DNA of 39,576 nucleotides from an uncultured bacterium (GCA_902826835.1 CADEGH010000036.1:1-39576); one strand, 5' to 3'; shown: positions 25,854 through 34,070, numbered from the stretch's first letter. The notes: a model not told the origin generated them from the sequence alone. Program-made: numbers and translations.

Positions 25854-26896
25854 ATCGTGATCGCGGTCGGGTTGAAGCGGATGGAGAGGTTCGGGTTGAA
25901 GATGCCGCAGGATGCGTTGAGCTGCATGCCGATCGGCAAGACTCCCGGCGGCACCGGGAACAAGAAGGACCCGGACGCATCCGTCGATCCGATGAAGGGC
26001 GCGCCGAAGTTCAACTCAAGAAGCAGAGTTGAGATGTCGAGATCCACTCCCAAGCACCAGCCATTGGGAAAGCTGCCCGGATTGTTGATGGAAACGGGCA
26101 TCAAGAATGCCGCGTTGGGCGGGCAGTTGGTCAGTCCGATGTCCAACGGCGATCCCGGCCCCCCGAGTTGGCCGAAGGTCCAAGAGGCGAGCGTTCCGCC
26201 GAAGCTGACCTCGTCGATGATTCCAGCGCTGGCCAACGCATTATCTTGATCGTTAGCGCACATCACGCTGATGTAGGAACCGGGCGCCAGCGGAGTCGGG
26301 AGCTGATAGTTCATGACCATTTGAGGTCCGCCGAGCACTCCGCCCACCGACGGGATAGCGCCCGTTTCGGTGCCCGGAAACGTGACGGCCACAGGATCCA
26401 TGCAACTGCCAGGGGACGCCGCGCCGAAAATGGTGGCACTATCCATGTAGGCAATCGGTGCACCCACGTACGCACCCGTGGAGTCGACGACCGCAACCTG
26501 GAAGGCATCGTTGTAGGTGACGGAGTTCTCCGCGTCGAAGAACTCCCAGGTGAACGAAATGCCGTTGGCTCCGGCCGGAATTGGAATCCGGATTTCCGTC
26601 GCGAAGTTGGCGCCCGCCGGCCGGGGAATCGGACCGCCAGTCGGGATGTTCAGCGACCCGTTGGAGTCGCCGGTGGCTAACAAGTGGGCATACTGAAAGC
26701 TGCCCGGGCCCGGCAGGCCGCAGCCCATCGAGGATTCGATCGTGGCTTGACTCGCCCCCCCGTTCGCGGTGGCACCGATTCCTTCGACGTCGGTCAAAGG
26801 CAGCACCGGGAACGGGCCCACGGATTGGAGTTCGAAGATCGGTTGAGCGCAGGCCGCAGCGGCAAGGCAGAGAGTGACCGCAAGAGGACGCAACAT
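25847..26896 (-). CDS. Secreted beta-rich protein with C-terminal module B
   Basis: A 349-residue exported protein. The ATG at 26896 is preferred over 26950 because it opens a normal signal peptide (residues 1-17, ending AAACAQ). Residues 20-235 form a beta-sandwich-like region: VEGIGATANGG, IRIPIPAGANGISFTWEFFD, SVTYNDAFQVAVVDSTGAYV. This strand order is like proteins called choice-of-anchor domain proteins, where a F-x-W-E-F strand and an N/D-rich loop are typical. The last 105 residues (GGPGSPLDIGLTNCPPNAAF to the end) resemble the module B ends of other secreted proteins here, with APFIGSTDASGSFLFPVPPG matching their core. Function unknown; adhesion or surface binding is the likely class. 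Confidence 0.75.
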   Translation of the reverse strand: MLRPLAVTLCLAAAACAQPIFELQSVGPFPVLPLTDVEGIGATANGGASQATIESSMGCGLPGPGSFQYAHLLATGDSNGSLNIPTGGPIPRPAGANFATEIRIPIPAGANGISFTWEFFDAENSVTYNDAFQVAVVDSTGAYVGAPIAYMDSATIFGAASPGSCMDPVAVTFPGTETGAIPSVGGVLGGPQMVMNYQLPTPLAPGSYISVMCANDQDNALASAGIIDEVSFGGTLASWTFGQLGGPGSPLDIGLTNCPPNAAFLMPVSINNPGSFPNGWCLGVDLDISTLLLELNFGAPFIGSTDASGSFLFPVPPGVLPIGMQLNASCGIFNPNLSIRFNPTAITIQ

Positions 26897-27019
26897 CGAT
26901 TCAGCTCCGGGAAGGGACAGGGGCTTCCCGCCGCGGCGGTGCAGAGGCACCTCCGAGCAGAGGGAACAGCGCGGGTAGTGTGAACCAGGGGCCCCAGGGA
27001 AGTCAAGCGTCCAGCTGTC

Positions 27020-27943
27020 TTAGTCGTCGAGCACGCGGTCCATGCGGTTCTTGATGTCTTGCAGGACTTCGCGATTCCCCCCCTGCACCTCGGCGGTGGC
27101 CCACCCTTCGTATCCGATCTCCTTCAGAGCCTTGCGAACCTCGCCCCACCCGCAGTCGCCGTCCGGATCGCCGATCTTCGACGCGAAACCCTTCCAGCGC
27201 CCTTCCCGGTCGCAGCGCCCCCGGCTGTATTCCTTGATGTCGAGCTTCAAGATCCGTGGCCCGAGGATGCGGATCCAGTGTTCCGGCCAGCCGTAGAGCA
27301 CGACGTTGCCGACGTCGAAGTAGGCCCCGATCCAGGGGCTCTGAAACCCGTCGATGTACCTGGCCACCTCCATCGGCGACAGCAGGAAGTGGTTCCACAC
27401 GTTTTCCAGGGCGATTTTCACCTGGAGCTCCGCGGCGAGGGGCAGGACCTTTTGGATCTCCGCCACCGACCGCTCCCACGCCTGGTCGTAGGCCACTTCG
27501 CGATTGACCACGGCGGGAACCAAGAGGACGGTGGTCGCGCCGTAGACCTTGGCGTCGCGGAGGGCGATTTCGAGGGCAGCCCTCCCCTCATCGCGAACTT
27601 TCCCATCCGGATGGGAGAGCGGCTTCGACCAGTGAACCGAATCCACGACGCCGTGGATGGTGAGCCCCGTCGCGTCGCGCGCCTTCAGGACTTCGTCCTT
27701 CGATAGCCCTGACGGGGCATCGAGTTCCACTCCATCGAAGCCCAGCTCTTTCAGGAGTTTGAACTTCTCCAGGACCGACTCTCCCGCCTCCACCATGCCG
27801 ATTTTCACCGCCTTTTTTTGGCGGGCGATGCGAGGCTCCCGTCCCGCCAGGACCGGGGTCGGGGCCTGCCCCCAGGCTGCCGCCCCCATCGCCGCCCCAC
27901 CCAAAACCGCAAAAAGTCCTCGTCGATCGAGAGAAAGGTCCAT
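27020..27943 (-). CDS. Tat-exported sugar phosphate isomerase/epimerase-like TIM-barrel protein
   Basis: A 307-residue member of the xylose-isomerase-like (AP endonuclease 2) superfamily. It begins with a twin-arginine signal (R7-R8 in DRRGLFAVLGGAA, hydrophobic stretch to about 24), so it should be folded before export to the periplasm. The barrel spans 45-305: KIGMVEAG, LGFDGVELDAP, LTIHGVVDSVHW, ATTVLLVPAVV, VKIALENVWNHF with metal-type E180, WIGAYFDVGN with D210, LKLDIKEY and ATAEVQGG with E285. At the position where these enzymes usually have a metal His (HxKD), this protein has D235. Sugar or polyol isomerisation is likely; the substrate is not identifiable. It is divergent from the M43 protease gene across 142 bp. 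Confidence 0.88.
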   Translation of the reverse strand: MDLSLDRRGLFAVLGGAAMGAAAWGQAPTPVLAGREPRIARQKKAVKIGMVEAGESVLEKFKLLKELGFDGVELDAPSGLSKDEVLKARDATGLTIHGVVDSVHWSKPLSHPDGKVRDEGRAALEIALRDAKVYGATTVLLVPAVVNREVAYDQAWERSVAEIQKVLPLAAELQVKIALENVWNHFLLSPMEVARYIDGFQSPWIGAYFDVGNVVLYGWPEHWIRILGPRILKLDIKEYSRGRCDREGRWKGFASKIGDPDGDCGWGEVRKALKEIGYEGWATAEVQGGNREVLQDIKNRMDRVLDD

Positions 27944-28085
27944 GGATCGTGTCGCTCCTGCGGACAGACCGCCAAATTTTCGGCCGAAAGGCCCGGCGTC
28001 CCCGGTAGTCTAAAGCAACCAACATTTGCCGTTCTGGGGCTCCTGACTTCGAGCCCCCTGCCCCGATCCTGTGGAGTGCGCCCCG

Positions 28086-30128
28086 ATGCGGTTGTCCCTG
28101 CCCCGATTCTTGGTCGGACTGTCGATGCTTTCCTGGGCGGCCATGGCCCAGACCCCGGTTCGAACCTGCGAAGCTGTGGAGCATTTGCACGAGCAGATGC
28201 TGCTCGACCCCACCCTCGCGGCCACGCGCGCCGCCATCGAGGCTCATACCCAGGCCTTCGAGCAGAGCGGGGTTTCCGAGGAGATGCTCATCCAGATCCC
28301 GGTCGTGGTTCACGTGGTCTACAACGTGAACAACGCCGCCGCCGAAAACCTCAGTGATGCGCAAATCCAGTCGCAGATCACGGTCTTGAATGAGGACTTT
28401 CAACGACTGAACGCCGACGCCAGCGCCACGCTGCCCGCTTGGCAGGGAGTCGCCGCGAATTCGGAGTTCTCCTTCTGCCTCGCCACCCGGGATCCGAGCG
28501 GAAACCCGACGACGGGCATCACCCGTACCTCGACGGCGGTGACCTCCTTCAGCTTGAGCAACGCGGTCAAGTCGGACGGCACCGGTGGCAAAAGCCCTTG
28601 GCCCTCCTCCAGCTACCTCAACATGTGGGTGTGCGATTTGGGAGGCGGACTTCTGGGTTACGCCACCTTCCCCGGCGGCAGCGCTGCCCTCGACGGCGTT
28701 GTCTGCGACTTCGCGTACTTCGGCCGCCTGGGCACCGCGCTTTCTCCTTTCAATCTCGGCCGTACCGCCACCCACGAAGTCGGCCACTGGCTGAATTTGG
28801 CCCACATCTGGGGTGACAGCTCCACCTGCGGCGTCGACGACGCTGTCGCTGATACGCCCGATTCGAATGCTCCCACTTCCGGCTGCAGCCCTTCGCCAGC
28901 GACTCAGTGCGGCATCGCGCCCATGTACATGAACTACATGGACTACTCCAACGACAACTGCATGAACCTGTTTACTCAGGGCCAGAAGACTCGCATGCGT
29001 GCGCTGTTCTCGCCGGGCGGAGCGCGAGTGAGCATCCTCAGCTCGCAGGGCTGTGCCCCGCTTACGCCGCAGTTCCAGTTGAATCAACCAGTCAGCTCCT
29101 TGACCATTGACGGAGTCGCCGGAACCGCCTTCGCCGCCGCCACCACCTCGAAGTGCATCAATGAAAACGGGACCTTCAATTTCGGCGGCTCGAACGCCAA
29201 CCTCGGTTTCGGCTACGACTTGGGGATCAGCCCTTCGGCACCGGTCGGGGTGAGTTCTGGTGGTATCGCTCTCCCCAATGGCCAGTTCCTCAACCTGGCT
29301 CTCCCTGGACTGGTCTTCTTGAGCACGGGTGGACCGACCGCGGCCCTCCTGCCGTGGCCCGGCAACTACAGCGTGCCCTTCTCTTCTCCGGCGGCGATCA
29401 CTTTCTCGTTCCAGATGATCAACATCTCGCCGAGCTCACCCGGCGGGTTTGCGCTGAGCCAGCCCGCCCGGTTGAACGTCACCACCTCCTCGGGGACCTT
29501 CCCAGCGGGGCCGACTGGCGATGACAGCTCGGTCACTGTCAGCCTCGCCGGGGTCTGCCCCGTCGGAGTCGCGTTCTACGGCACGCGCTACACCACGATG
29601 GGCGTCTCCTCCAACGGACGCGTCATCCTTGGGGCTTCCGACACCGATTTCTCGCCATCCGTCGCCGAGTCGATGTCCGATCAGCCCTCTACCGGATTCT
29701 GGACCGACCTCGATCCGACGACCGGAGGCACGATCTCGATCTCGCTGGTCGGCGGCAACACCGTCCGCGTTTTCTACAACGGCATCCGGCACTTCGGCGA
29801 GGCGAATCCCAACGTGTTCGCGATCGAGTTCAACGTGAACACCAACACGGTGGCACTGGACGGACTCGCCGGCATCTTCGCCAACACCGGCACCACCACA
29901 AGCGACTTTCAGTGGCTCGGAATCAGCCGCGGAGCCGGGCTCGCGACCAATCCCGGGACGACCAACTTCACGATCGGTGGTTCGGGCTCCCAGACCGGCA
30001 ACGCGATGCTCTACGACTTCTACAACGCCTCGACCGGCATCGGCGGCATCGTGCCGTCCCTCGCCGGCGCCTTGAACCGCATCGTGTTCACGCCCGCGGG
30101 TTCGAACTACTCCTGGCAGGGCTCCTGA
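28086..30128 (+). CDS. Secreted M43 (pappalysin-like) zinc metalloprotease with module A
   Basis: A 680-residue exported protease. The ATG at 28086 opens the signal peptide (1-22, cleavage after AMA). Residues 75-320 form the catalytic domain: VVVHVVYNV, ISDAQI-like helix, zinc motif HEVGHWLNLAHIWGD with H230, H234 and H240 and catalytic E231, and the Met-turn in MNYMDYSND with M285. Paired Cys (CGVDD, CSPSPATQCG) are typical of M43. Residues 330-466 are module A, opening FQLNQP and closing LSQPARLNV, shared with the LamG protein. Residues 478-680 form another beta domain (GVSSNGRVILG, TGFWTDLDPTTGG, NTVRVFYNGIRHF). GGAG lies 9 bases before the start. It probably degrades protein outside the cell or at the surface. 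Confidence 0.92.
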   Translation: MRLSLPRFLVGLSMLSWAAMAQTPVRTCEAVEHLHEQMLLDPTLAATRAAIEAHTQAFEQSGVSEEMLIQIPVVVHVVYNVNNAAAENLSDAQIQSQITVLNEDFQRLNADASATLPAWQGVAANSEFSFCLATRDPSGNPTTGITRTSTAVTSFSLSNAVKSDGTGGKSPWPSSSYLNMWVCDLGGGLLGYATFPGGSAALDGVVCDFAYFGRLGTALSPFNLGRTATHEVGHWLNLAHIWGDSSTCGVDDAVADTPDSNAPTSGCSPSPATQCGIAPMYMNYMDYSNDNCMNLFTQGQKTRMRALFSPGGARVSILSSQGCAPLTPQFQLNQPVSSLTIDGVAGTAFAAATTSKCINENGTFNFGGSNANLGFGYDLGISPSAPVGVSSGGIALPNGQFLNLALPGLVFLSTGGPTAALLPWPGNYSVPFSSPAAITFSFQMINISPSSPGGFALSQPARLNVTTSSGTFPAGPTGDDSSVTVSLAGVCPVGVAFYGTRYTTMGVSSNGRVILGASDTDFSPSVAESMSDQPSTGFWTDLDPTTGGTISISLVGGNTVRVFYNGIRHFGEANPNVFAIEFNVNTNTVALDGLAGIFANTGTTTSDFQWLGISRGAGLATNPGTTNFTIGGSGSQTGNAMLYDFYNASTGIGGIVPSLAGALNRIVFTPAGSNYSWQGS

Positions 30129-30141
30129 TCCCCCCTTGGGG

Positions 30142-30161
30142 GCCGCCCGACCACGGGCGGT
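30142..30161. terminator. Hairpin between convergent genes
   Basis: CCGCCCG (30143-30149), loop ACCA, then CGGGCGG (30154-30160) forms a 7-bp GC stem, 14 bases after the metalloprotease stop and 34 bases before the end of the opposing GT4 gene. A smaller C/G stem lies just upstream (30131-30142). No T tract follows on either strand, so it is a hairpin in terminator position rather than a textbook intrinsic terminator. Confidence 0.5.
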
Positions 30162-30193
30162 GCGGCGGCGATCGGGTCTTTGTCGACGGCTGA

Positions 30194-31360
30194 CTATTCC
30201 CGCCGCACTTCCCTCCAGACCTCGAGCGTGCGCTCGGTCTCCCGACTGGGCGCAAACTCTCCCGCCATGGCCGACCTTACCCCTTCGGCTTCTCGGCGCG
30301 CCTCGGCCGGGTCACTCAAAATCCGGCACACTCCCTCGACCAAGGACTCCGGAGTGTCCCCGATCCAGTGGGAGGGGATCGGCAATCGAGAGAGACCGCG
30401 AGCCCCAAGTCGTGTGGTGACCACCGGCACGGCGTGGCCGAGTGCTTCCAATACCTTGATGCGCACCCCTCCTCCGGTGCGGATCGGCGCCAAGAGGCAG
30501 ACCGACTCGACGAGGTGGCGTTCGAGGTCGGGAACGTGCCCAAGGACGACGGCGCCCGCACGTTCGAGTTCGGCGGTGAGAGGATCGCCGGGGATCCGCT
30601 CTCCCGCGCACTCAAGCACCACCGAGGGCGCGGCGCGTCGGAGGGCCGGCAGGAGTTCGCGCGCGATCCACTGCAGGGCGTCCCGATTCGGTGCGTGGTG
30701 GGGACTTCCCACGAACAGGACTCGCCCCGCCTGGGCCGACCCCCGCGGTTCGGTTCCCACCTTCCAGGCTACCGGACGCACCGACACGGAGAGCCCGGGC
30801 AAGAGTTCCCGCAGCCGCGTGGCCTCTTCGTCGCAGAGGGTCACGACCCGATCGAAGCGCCGATAGGTCTTCTCGCGAAATCGTCGGTAGCGGGCGGACT
30901 CCACTGCCCCCTCGGGCTCGACTTCGTGATCCACCAAGATCTTGGGGAGGGCCGTCGGCAGTTCTTCCGCGTAGGCCGCCATCGGACCCAGTTCCGCGTG
31001 AAAGAGATCAAAGGCCTTCCTCGCCAACGTCTCACGCAGCGCCTGCGCCACCCGCCGACGCCGCAGCTTGACCACTGAAACGGGCCAGCCAGTCTGAATC
31101 ACCCCGGTGGCGGTGTGCCAACGCTCGGCCATCCTGGCCACCGCTCCCATCTCTCCCACGAACGGCCGCTCCACCGCGACGAGCTCCGCGACCATTCCAC
31201 GCACCGCCTCCAGCTCCCGTCGTTCTCCCGGGCGAACGCCGCAGACCAGAGTGACTTCGCACCGACCCCGCAAGTCCGCGAGCAGCCGACTCACGAGCCG
31301 CGCACTCCCATGCGCCACCCCCGGCGCCGGCAGGTAGGGATAAAGAAAAAGCACCCTCAC
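30194..31360 (-). CDS. GT4-family glycosyltransferase (GT-B fold)
   Basis: A 388-residue retaining-type glycosyltransferase acting on a nucleotide-sugar donor in the cytosol. The N-terminal Rossmann half begins RVLFLYPYLPAPGVAHGSAR. The C-terminal half has the donor-site pattern GRVLFVGSPHHAPNRDAL, VVLGHVPDLE and TGGGVRIKVLEALGHAVPVV, with the Glu of IKVLEAL in the usual place of the EX7E motif. Acceptor and sugar are unknown; surface polysaccharide is common for this class. It is clearly similar to the product of 36222-37655 in the C-terminal half. It faces the metalloprotease gene tail to tail. Confidence 0.9.
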   Translation of the reverse strand: MRVLFLYPYLPAPGVAHGSARLVSRLLADLRGRCEVTLVCGVRPGERRELEAVRGMVAELVAVERPFVGEMGAVARMAERWHTATGVIQTGWPVSVVKLRRRRVAQALRETLARKAFDLFHAELGPMAAYAEELPTALPKILVDHEVEPEGAVESARYRRFREKTYRRFDRVVTLCDEEATRLRELLPGLSVSVRPVAWKVGTEPRGSAQAGRVLFVGSPHHAPNRDALQWIARELLPALRRAAPSVVLECAGERIPGDPLTAELERAGAVVLGHVPDLERHLVESVCLLAPIRTGGGVRIKVLEALGHAVPVVTTRLGARGLSRLPIPSHWIGDTPESLVEGVCRILSDPAEARREAEGVRSAMAGEFAPSRETERTLEVWREVRRE

Positions 31361-31644
31361 GCCCCCACCCTATCGAACCTCCACCTGGCGCCTCCCACCT
31401 GACTCCGTACTTTCCCCGACTGACTTTTCACGGTCTTTGGTTCTTCCGGCGGTCATGACCAGACAGCTCTCAACCTGTCGCGGGAGGCCTCTTTGCGAGC
31501 TCTCGCCCCCCTCGAGATTCAAGAAGTCTGCGATTGGGTCGAGACAGGTCAAAGCCCATGGAAAGCCCGCCGGAATGCGACAGAAAAACCCGAGCGCCTC
31601 CGTCGAGGAGTTCCGACCCCTGAGGCCCCGGCCCCCTGCCACCC

Positions 31645-31669
31645 CACGACAAATTGCGAATTTGTCGTG
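31645..31669. promoter_or_regulatory. Perfect 11-bp inverted repeat, likely autoregulatory operator
   Basis: CACGACAAATT (31645-31655), spacer GCG, then AATTTGTCGTG (31659-31669), an exact inverted repeat 24 bases upstream of the RHH gene's ATG. RHH antitoxins of CopG/ParD type usually repress their own operon by binding palindromes of this kind, so an operator role is inferred. Confidence 0.65.
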
Positions 31670-31682
31670 CTGGCGATAGAAT
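31654..31682 (+). promoter_or_regulatory. Candidate promoter overlapping the palindrome
   Basis: TTGCGA (31654-31659) and TAGAAT (31677-31682) are separated by 17 bases, matching the sigma-70 pattern at 4/6 and 5/6 positions. The -35 box lies inside the inverted repeat, so a bound repressor would block it. Against this, the predicted start of transcription (about 31689) would leave almost no leader before the ATG at 31694 and would exclude the GAGG at 31684-31687. Confidence 0.35.
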
Positions 31683-31693
31683 CGAGGAAATCC

Positions 31694-32098
31694 ATGCCCG
31701 ACCCCCGACGAACCCCCACCCTGAGCATTTCGCTCACTCCGGAACTGATGGCAGCCGTAGACGCTCGCGTCCAAAGCGGCCTCTACACGTCGGCGAGCGA
31801 ACTCATCCGCGAGGCACTCCGCCTCTTCCTTCAAGTCGAACACGCGCGCCAGGCCAAGCTCTCTCGGTCCGAAAGCGGTCGGGACACCATCGTCGACCGA
31901 CTCGCAACGACCTTCGATCTCTTCGATTTCGGCGCTGCCATTCAAGCCCACAAGCTGCGCTCTGCGCAACCCGGCATCACCGACGAGGATGTGCAGCGTC
32001 AATCCCGTGCGGCGGCGGAAGCCATCGAAACCGACGCCGTGATTCGTCCCTCACCGGAGCGCCTGAAGCGCCTACGAATCCCTGATGGACCGCAATGA
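31694..32098 (+). CDS. RHH (CopG/ParD-type) antitoxin-like protein with C-terminal extension
   Basis: A 134-residue protein. Residues 7-48 are a ribbon-helix-helix DNA-binding domain (TLSISLTPELMAAVDARVQ, then SGLYTSASELIREALRLF), typical of ParD/CopG antitoxins that are usually 70-95 residues. The extra C-terminal part (about 60-134) contains DLFDFGAAIQAHKLRSAQPG followed by ITDEDVQRQ, a helix-R-x-x-P-G-x-x-D/E pattern that I associate with small proteins encoded next to AbiEii-like nucleotidyltransferases. GAGG lies 6 bases before the ATG. The last 14 bases overlap the nucleotidyltransferase gene, so the pair is translationally coupled. DNA binding and neutralisation of the partner are inferred. 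Confidence 0.82.
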   Translation: MPDPRRTPTLSISLTPELMAAVDARVQSGLYTSASELIREALRLFLQVEHARQAKLSRSESGRDTIVDRLATTFDLFDFGAAIQAHKLRSAQPGITDEDVQRQSRAAAEAIETDAVIRPSPERLKRLRIPDGPQ

Positions 32099-32669
32099 AC
32101 GCATCCGAAGCGTCGTGGCCCTCATCGAATCCAGCGGTCACCGCTGCGCCCTGGTCGGCGGTATCGCGATCAGCGTTCGTGCGCGCGAGCGTTTCACGAA
32201 GGACATCGACTTCGCCGTTGCGGTGAAGCACGACGCCGAAGCCGAGGCTCTGGCGCTGATTTTTCAGCGGGCCGGCTACCAGCTCTCGCAAGTGTTCGAA
32301 AACACCAGCAAAGGCCTACTCGCGACCCTGCGGTTCGTGATCCCCGGAGGTCGAAGGGAACCGGAGCTCGACTTGCTGTTCGCGTCGAGCGGCATCGAGA
32401 ATGAAGTGGTGCGAGCGGCAGAGCCTCTCGAGATCTTGCCGGGCCTCACGGTACCGGATGCCCGTATTCCCCACCTCATCGCGATGAAGGTCCAAGCCGA
32501 GAGCGACATTCGAGAACACGATCGGGCAGACCTCCGGGCGCTCGTTTCTGTCGCTACCAAGACCGACCTCGACCTGGCTCGGAAGGCCGTTCTCCTCATC
32601 GAGAAACGCGGCTTCTCTCGTGGAAAAACACTGGCCTCCCGGCTGGAGGCCTTCATCTCCCCCGGTTGA
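32085..32669 (+). CDS. AbiEii/MNT-like nucleotidyltransferase, probable toxin
   Basis: A 194-residue protein with the pol-beta-type nucleotidyltransferase core: LVGGIAISV (G25-G26), then RFTKDIDFAV with D40 and D42, and a third acidic strand PELDLLF with D96. This pattern is that of AbiEii-type and related TA nucleotidyltransferases, which modify tRNA or other targets in characterised systems. The C-terminal half is helical with IPHLIAMKVQAE..DRADLRAL, the usual C-terminal signature. All three acidic residues are present, so it should be catalytically competent. The substrate cannot be told from sequence. It starts inside the end of the RHH gene. Confidence 0.82.
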   Translation: MDRNERIRSVVALIESSGHRCALVGGIAISVRARERFTKDIDFAVAVKHDAEAEALALIFQRAGYQLSQVFENTSKGLLATLRFVIPGGRREPELDLLFASSGIENEVVRAAEPLEILPGLTVPDARIPHLIAMKVQAESDIREHDRADLRALVSVATKTDLDLARKAVLLIEKRGFSRGKTLASRLEAFISPG

Positions 32670-32809
32670 ACGCCGTCGGCAACAGTGGGCGCGTTCTACG
32701 CATTGCGTGGCACTGACACGCCAATCCGCCTCCTAGAGGTGGCTGGTTTTGAACCGTTCCCTGACACTCAATACGCCGATCGCCGGTCAGCCGAAGAGTG
32801 GGCAGCCGC

Positions 32810-33988
32810 TCAGGGGAGCGCCTCGTGGATGCGAAACCAGGGGAGGACCCGAGTCCCGCTGAGGGAGAGCGCTTGGTCGCCGCCGTAGACCAGCACGCCG
32901 TTCACTTGGGCGGGCCGGGGCGCAGCCGCCTGCCGGCTGCGGAGGAAGATGTCGAGCGACCGGGTGTATTCGGGAACCACGGTCATGCCGCTCTTGACCT
33001 CGATAGCCGTCGTCGCCGCCGCCACTTCGTGCACCAAGTCCACCTCCGTGCCGGTGGCCTCGCGCCGGTGATACAGGTCCGGCATCATGCCCCGATGGAC
33101 GTGATACTTGGTGAGTTCCGCCGCCACCCAGGATTCGAAGATCGCACCCCGCAGAGGGTGATTGCGCAGTTGCGACGGCTCGCTGATCCCTAATAAATAA
33201 CAGAGCAGTCCCGCATCGAGAAAGTGCAACTTCGGGGCTCGGGTCCAGCGTTTGCCCAGGTTGGTCGCGTACGGCCGCAACTGCGTCAGGAGATAACCAG
33301 CCTCCATCGCGGTGAGCCAGGCTTTCGCGGTCTTGTGGTCGATTCCGGCGTCCGAGCCGAGACTGGTCAGGTTCAGCAAGCCCGCCGTTCTCCCGGCGGC
33401 CAACCCGAGGAAGGACTGGAACCTCTGAAGATCGCCAATGCGCAGAACCTGGCGAACATCCCGCTCCAGATAGGTTCCGACATAGGCCGAAAGCCACTCT
33501 CTCGGCGGCATTTTCTCAGCGTGGATGCGGGGATAGCCCCCGGAAAAAAGCGCCTCATCCAGAGTCGGCGGCCGCAGCCCCGCCCCGGCGAGCTCTTCGC
33601 ACGAAAACGGGAGCAGAGTGAACAATGCGGTCCGCCCCGCGAGCGACTGCGTCACGGCCTGCATCAGATTCAAGTTCTGCGATCCCGTGAGCACGAATCT
33701 CAGAGGCCGCGGGTCCGAATCGACTTCCCCTTGCAAGTAGGAAGGCAGTTCGGGGACCCGCTGGATCTCGTCCAGGATCGCGCCCTCTCGATACTCGCTG
33801 AGAAAGCCTCGGGGATCGGCCAAAGCTCGGGCCCGCACATCCGGGGCTTCCAAGCTGACCCAGGGCAGTTGCGGGAACACGGCTCGACAAAGGGTCGTCT
33901 TCCCGGACTGCCGTGGCCCCGTGAGCGTGATAATCGGCCACCGCATCGCCGCCGTCCGAAGGTGAGGCTCGAGGGTTCTGGGAATCAC
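32810..33988 (-). CDS. AAA-type ATPase with DUF4143 C-terminal domain
   Basis: A 392-residue member of the large DUF4143 ATPase family. Walker A is GPRQSGKT (24-31), Walker B GAILDE (69-74) and sensor LTGSQN (100-105). The middle holds the family's GGYPRIHA and TYLERDVRQVLRIGDLQRF segments. The C-terminal domain has a PD-(D/E)xK-like arrangement: E315-V-D317 in GTEVDLV and E330-V-K332 in AIEVKSG, so it may be nuclease-like. Family members are abundant in accessory DNA and have no settled function; an analogy to TA or defence genes is often drawn. It is convergent with the nucleotidyltransferase and has AT-rich inverted repeats upstream. Confidence 0.9.
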   Translation of the reverse strand: MIPRTLEPHLRTAAMRWPIITLTGPRQSGKTTLCRAVFPQLPWVSLEAPDVRARALADPRGFLSEYREGAILDEIQRVPELPSYLQGEVDSDPRPLRFVLTGSQNLNLMQAVTQSLAGRTALFTLLPFSCEELAGAGLRPPTLDEALFSGGYPRIHAEKMPPREWLSAYVGTYLERDVRQVLRIGDLQRFQSFLGLAAGRTAGLLNLTSLGSDAGIDHKTAKAWLTAMEAGYLLTQLRPYATNLGKRWTRAPKLHFLDAGLLCYLLGISEPSQLRNHPLRGAIFESWVAAELTKYHVHRGMMPDLYHRREATGTEVDLVHEVAAATTAIEVKSGMTVVPEYTRSLDIFLRSRQAAAPRPAQVNGVLVYGGDQALSLSGTRVLPWFRIHEALP

Positions 33989-34006
33989 CCCCTCATCCTA
34001 TCCCAC

Positions 34007-34031
34007 ATTTAGGGAATCCAGCTCCCCAAAT
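34007..34031. repeat. Inverted repeat upstream of the DUF4143 ATPase gene
   Basis: ATTTAGGGA (34007-34015) and TCCCCAAAT (34023-34031) form a 9-bp inverted repeat with a single mismatch and a 7-base spacer. It starts 19 bases upstream of the ATPase start on the minus strand, so it lies in the leader or operator region of that gene. Confidence 0.45.
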
Positions 34032-34048
34032 AGTAACACCTCCGCAAA

Positions 34049-34070
34049 ATAAGTTCTGACAATAACTTAT
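34049..34070. promoter_or_regulatory. AT-rich inverted repeat in the ATPase promoter region
   Basis: ATAAGTT (34049-34055) and AACTTAT (34064-34070) are an exact 7-bp inverted repeat with an 8-base spacer. The stretch is strikingly AT-rich for this window and contains a TTGTCA on the minus strand that could serve as a -35 box for the ATPase gene. The rest of the gap to 34283 holds a GC hairpin (34109-34125, arms CGGCCTTG/CAAGGCCG) and no convincing gene. Confidence 0.4.

Larger units (their letters stand above)
31361..31693. other. Intergenic region upstream of the toxin-antitoxin-like pair
   Basis: Apart from the palindrome and promoter candidate listed separately, no gene with a start and ribosome site is evident. 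The frame that leads into the antitoxin is open from 31424 and reads ALAPLEIQEVCDWVETGQS in part, which looks more protein-like than random. It may be a relic of another gene or a longer form of the antitoxin, but there is no support for a start there. Confidence 0.4.

Noticed and set aside
28155..28170. CCGGTTCGAACCT, resembling a tRNA T arm
   Set aside because: It lies within the signal-peptide region of the metalloprotease coding sequence and has no matching acceptor or anticodon arms.
27588..29087. Minus-strand open frame of 499 codons opposite the metalloprotease
   Set aside because: Overlaps the clearly identified M43 protease and part of the TIM-barrel gene; composition is that of an antisense shadow.
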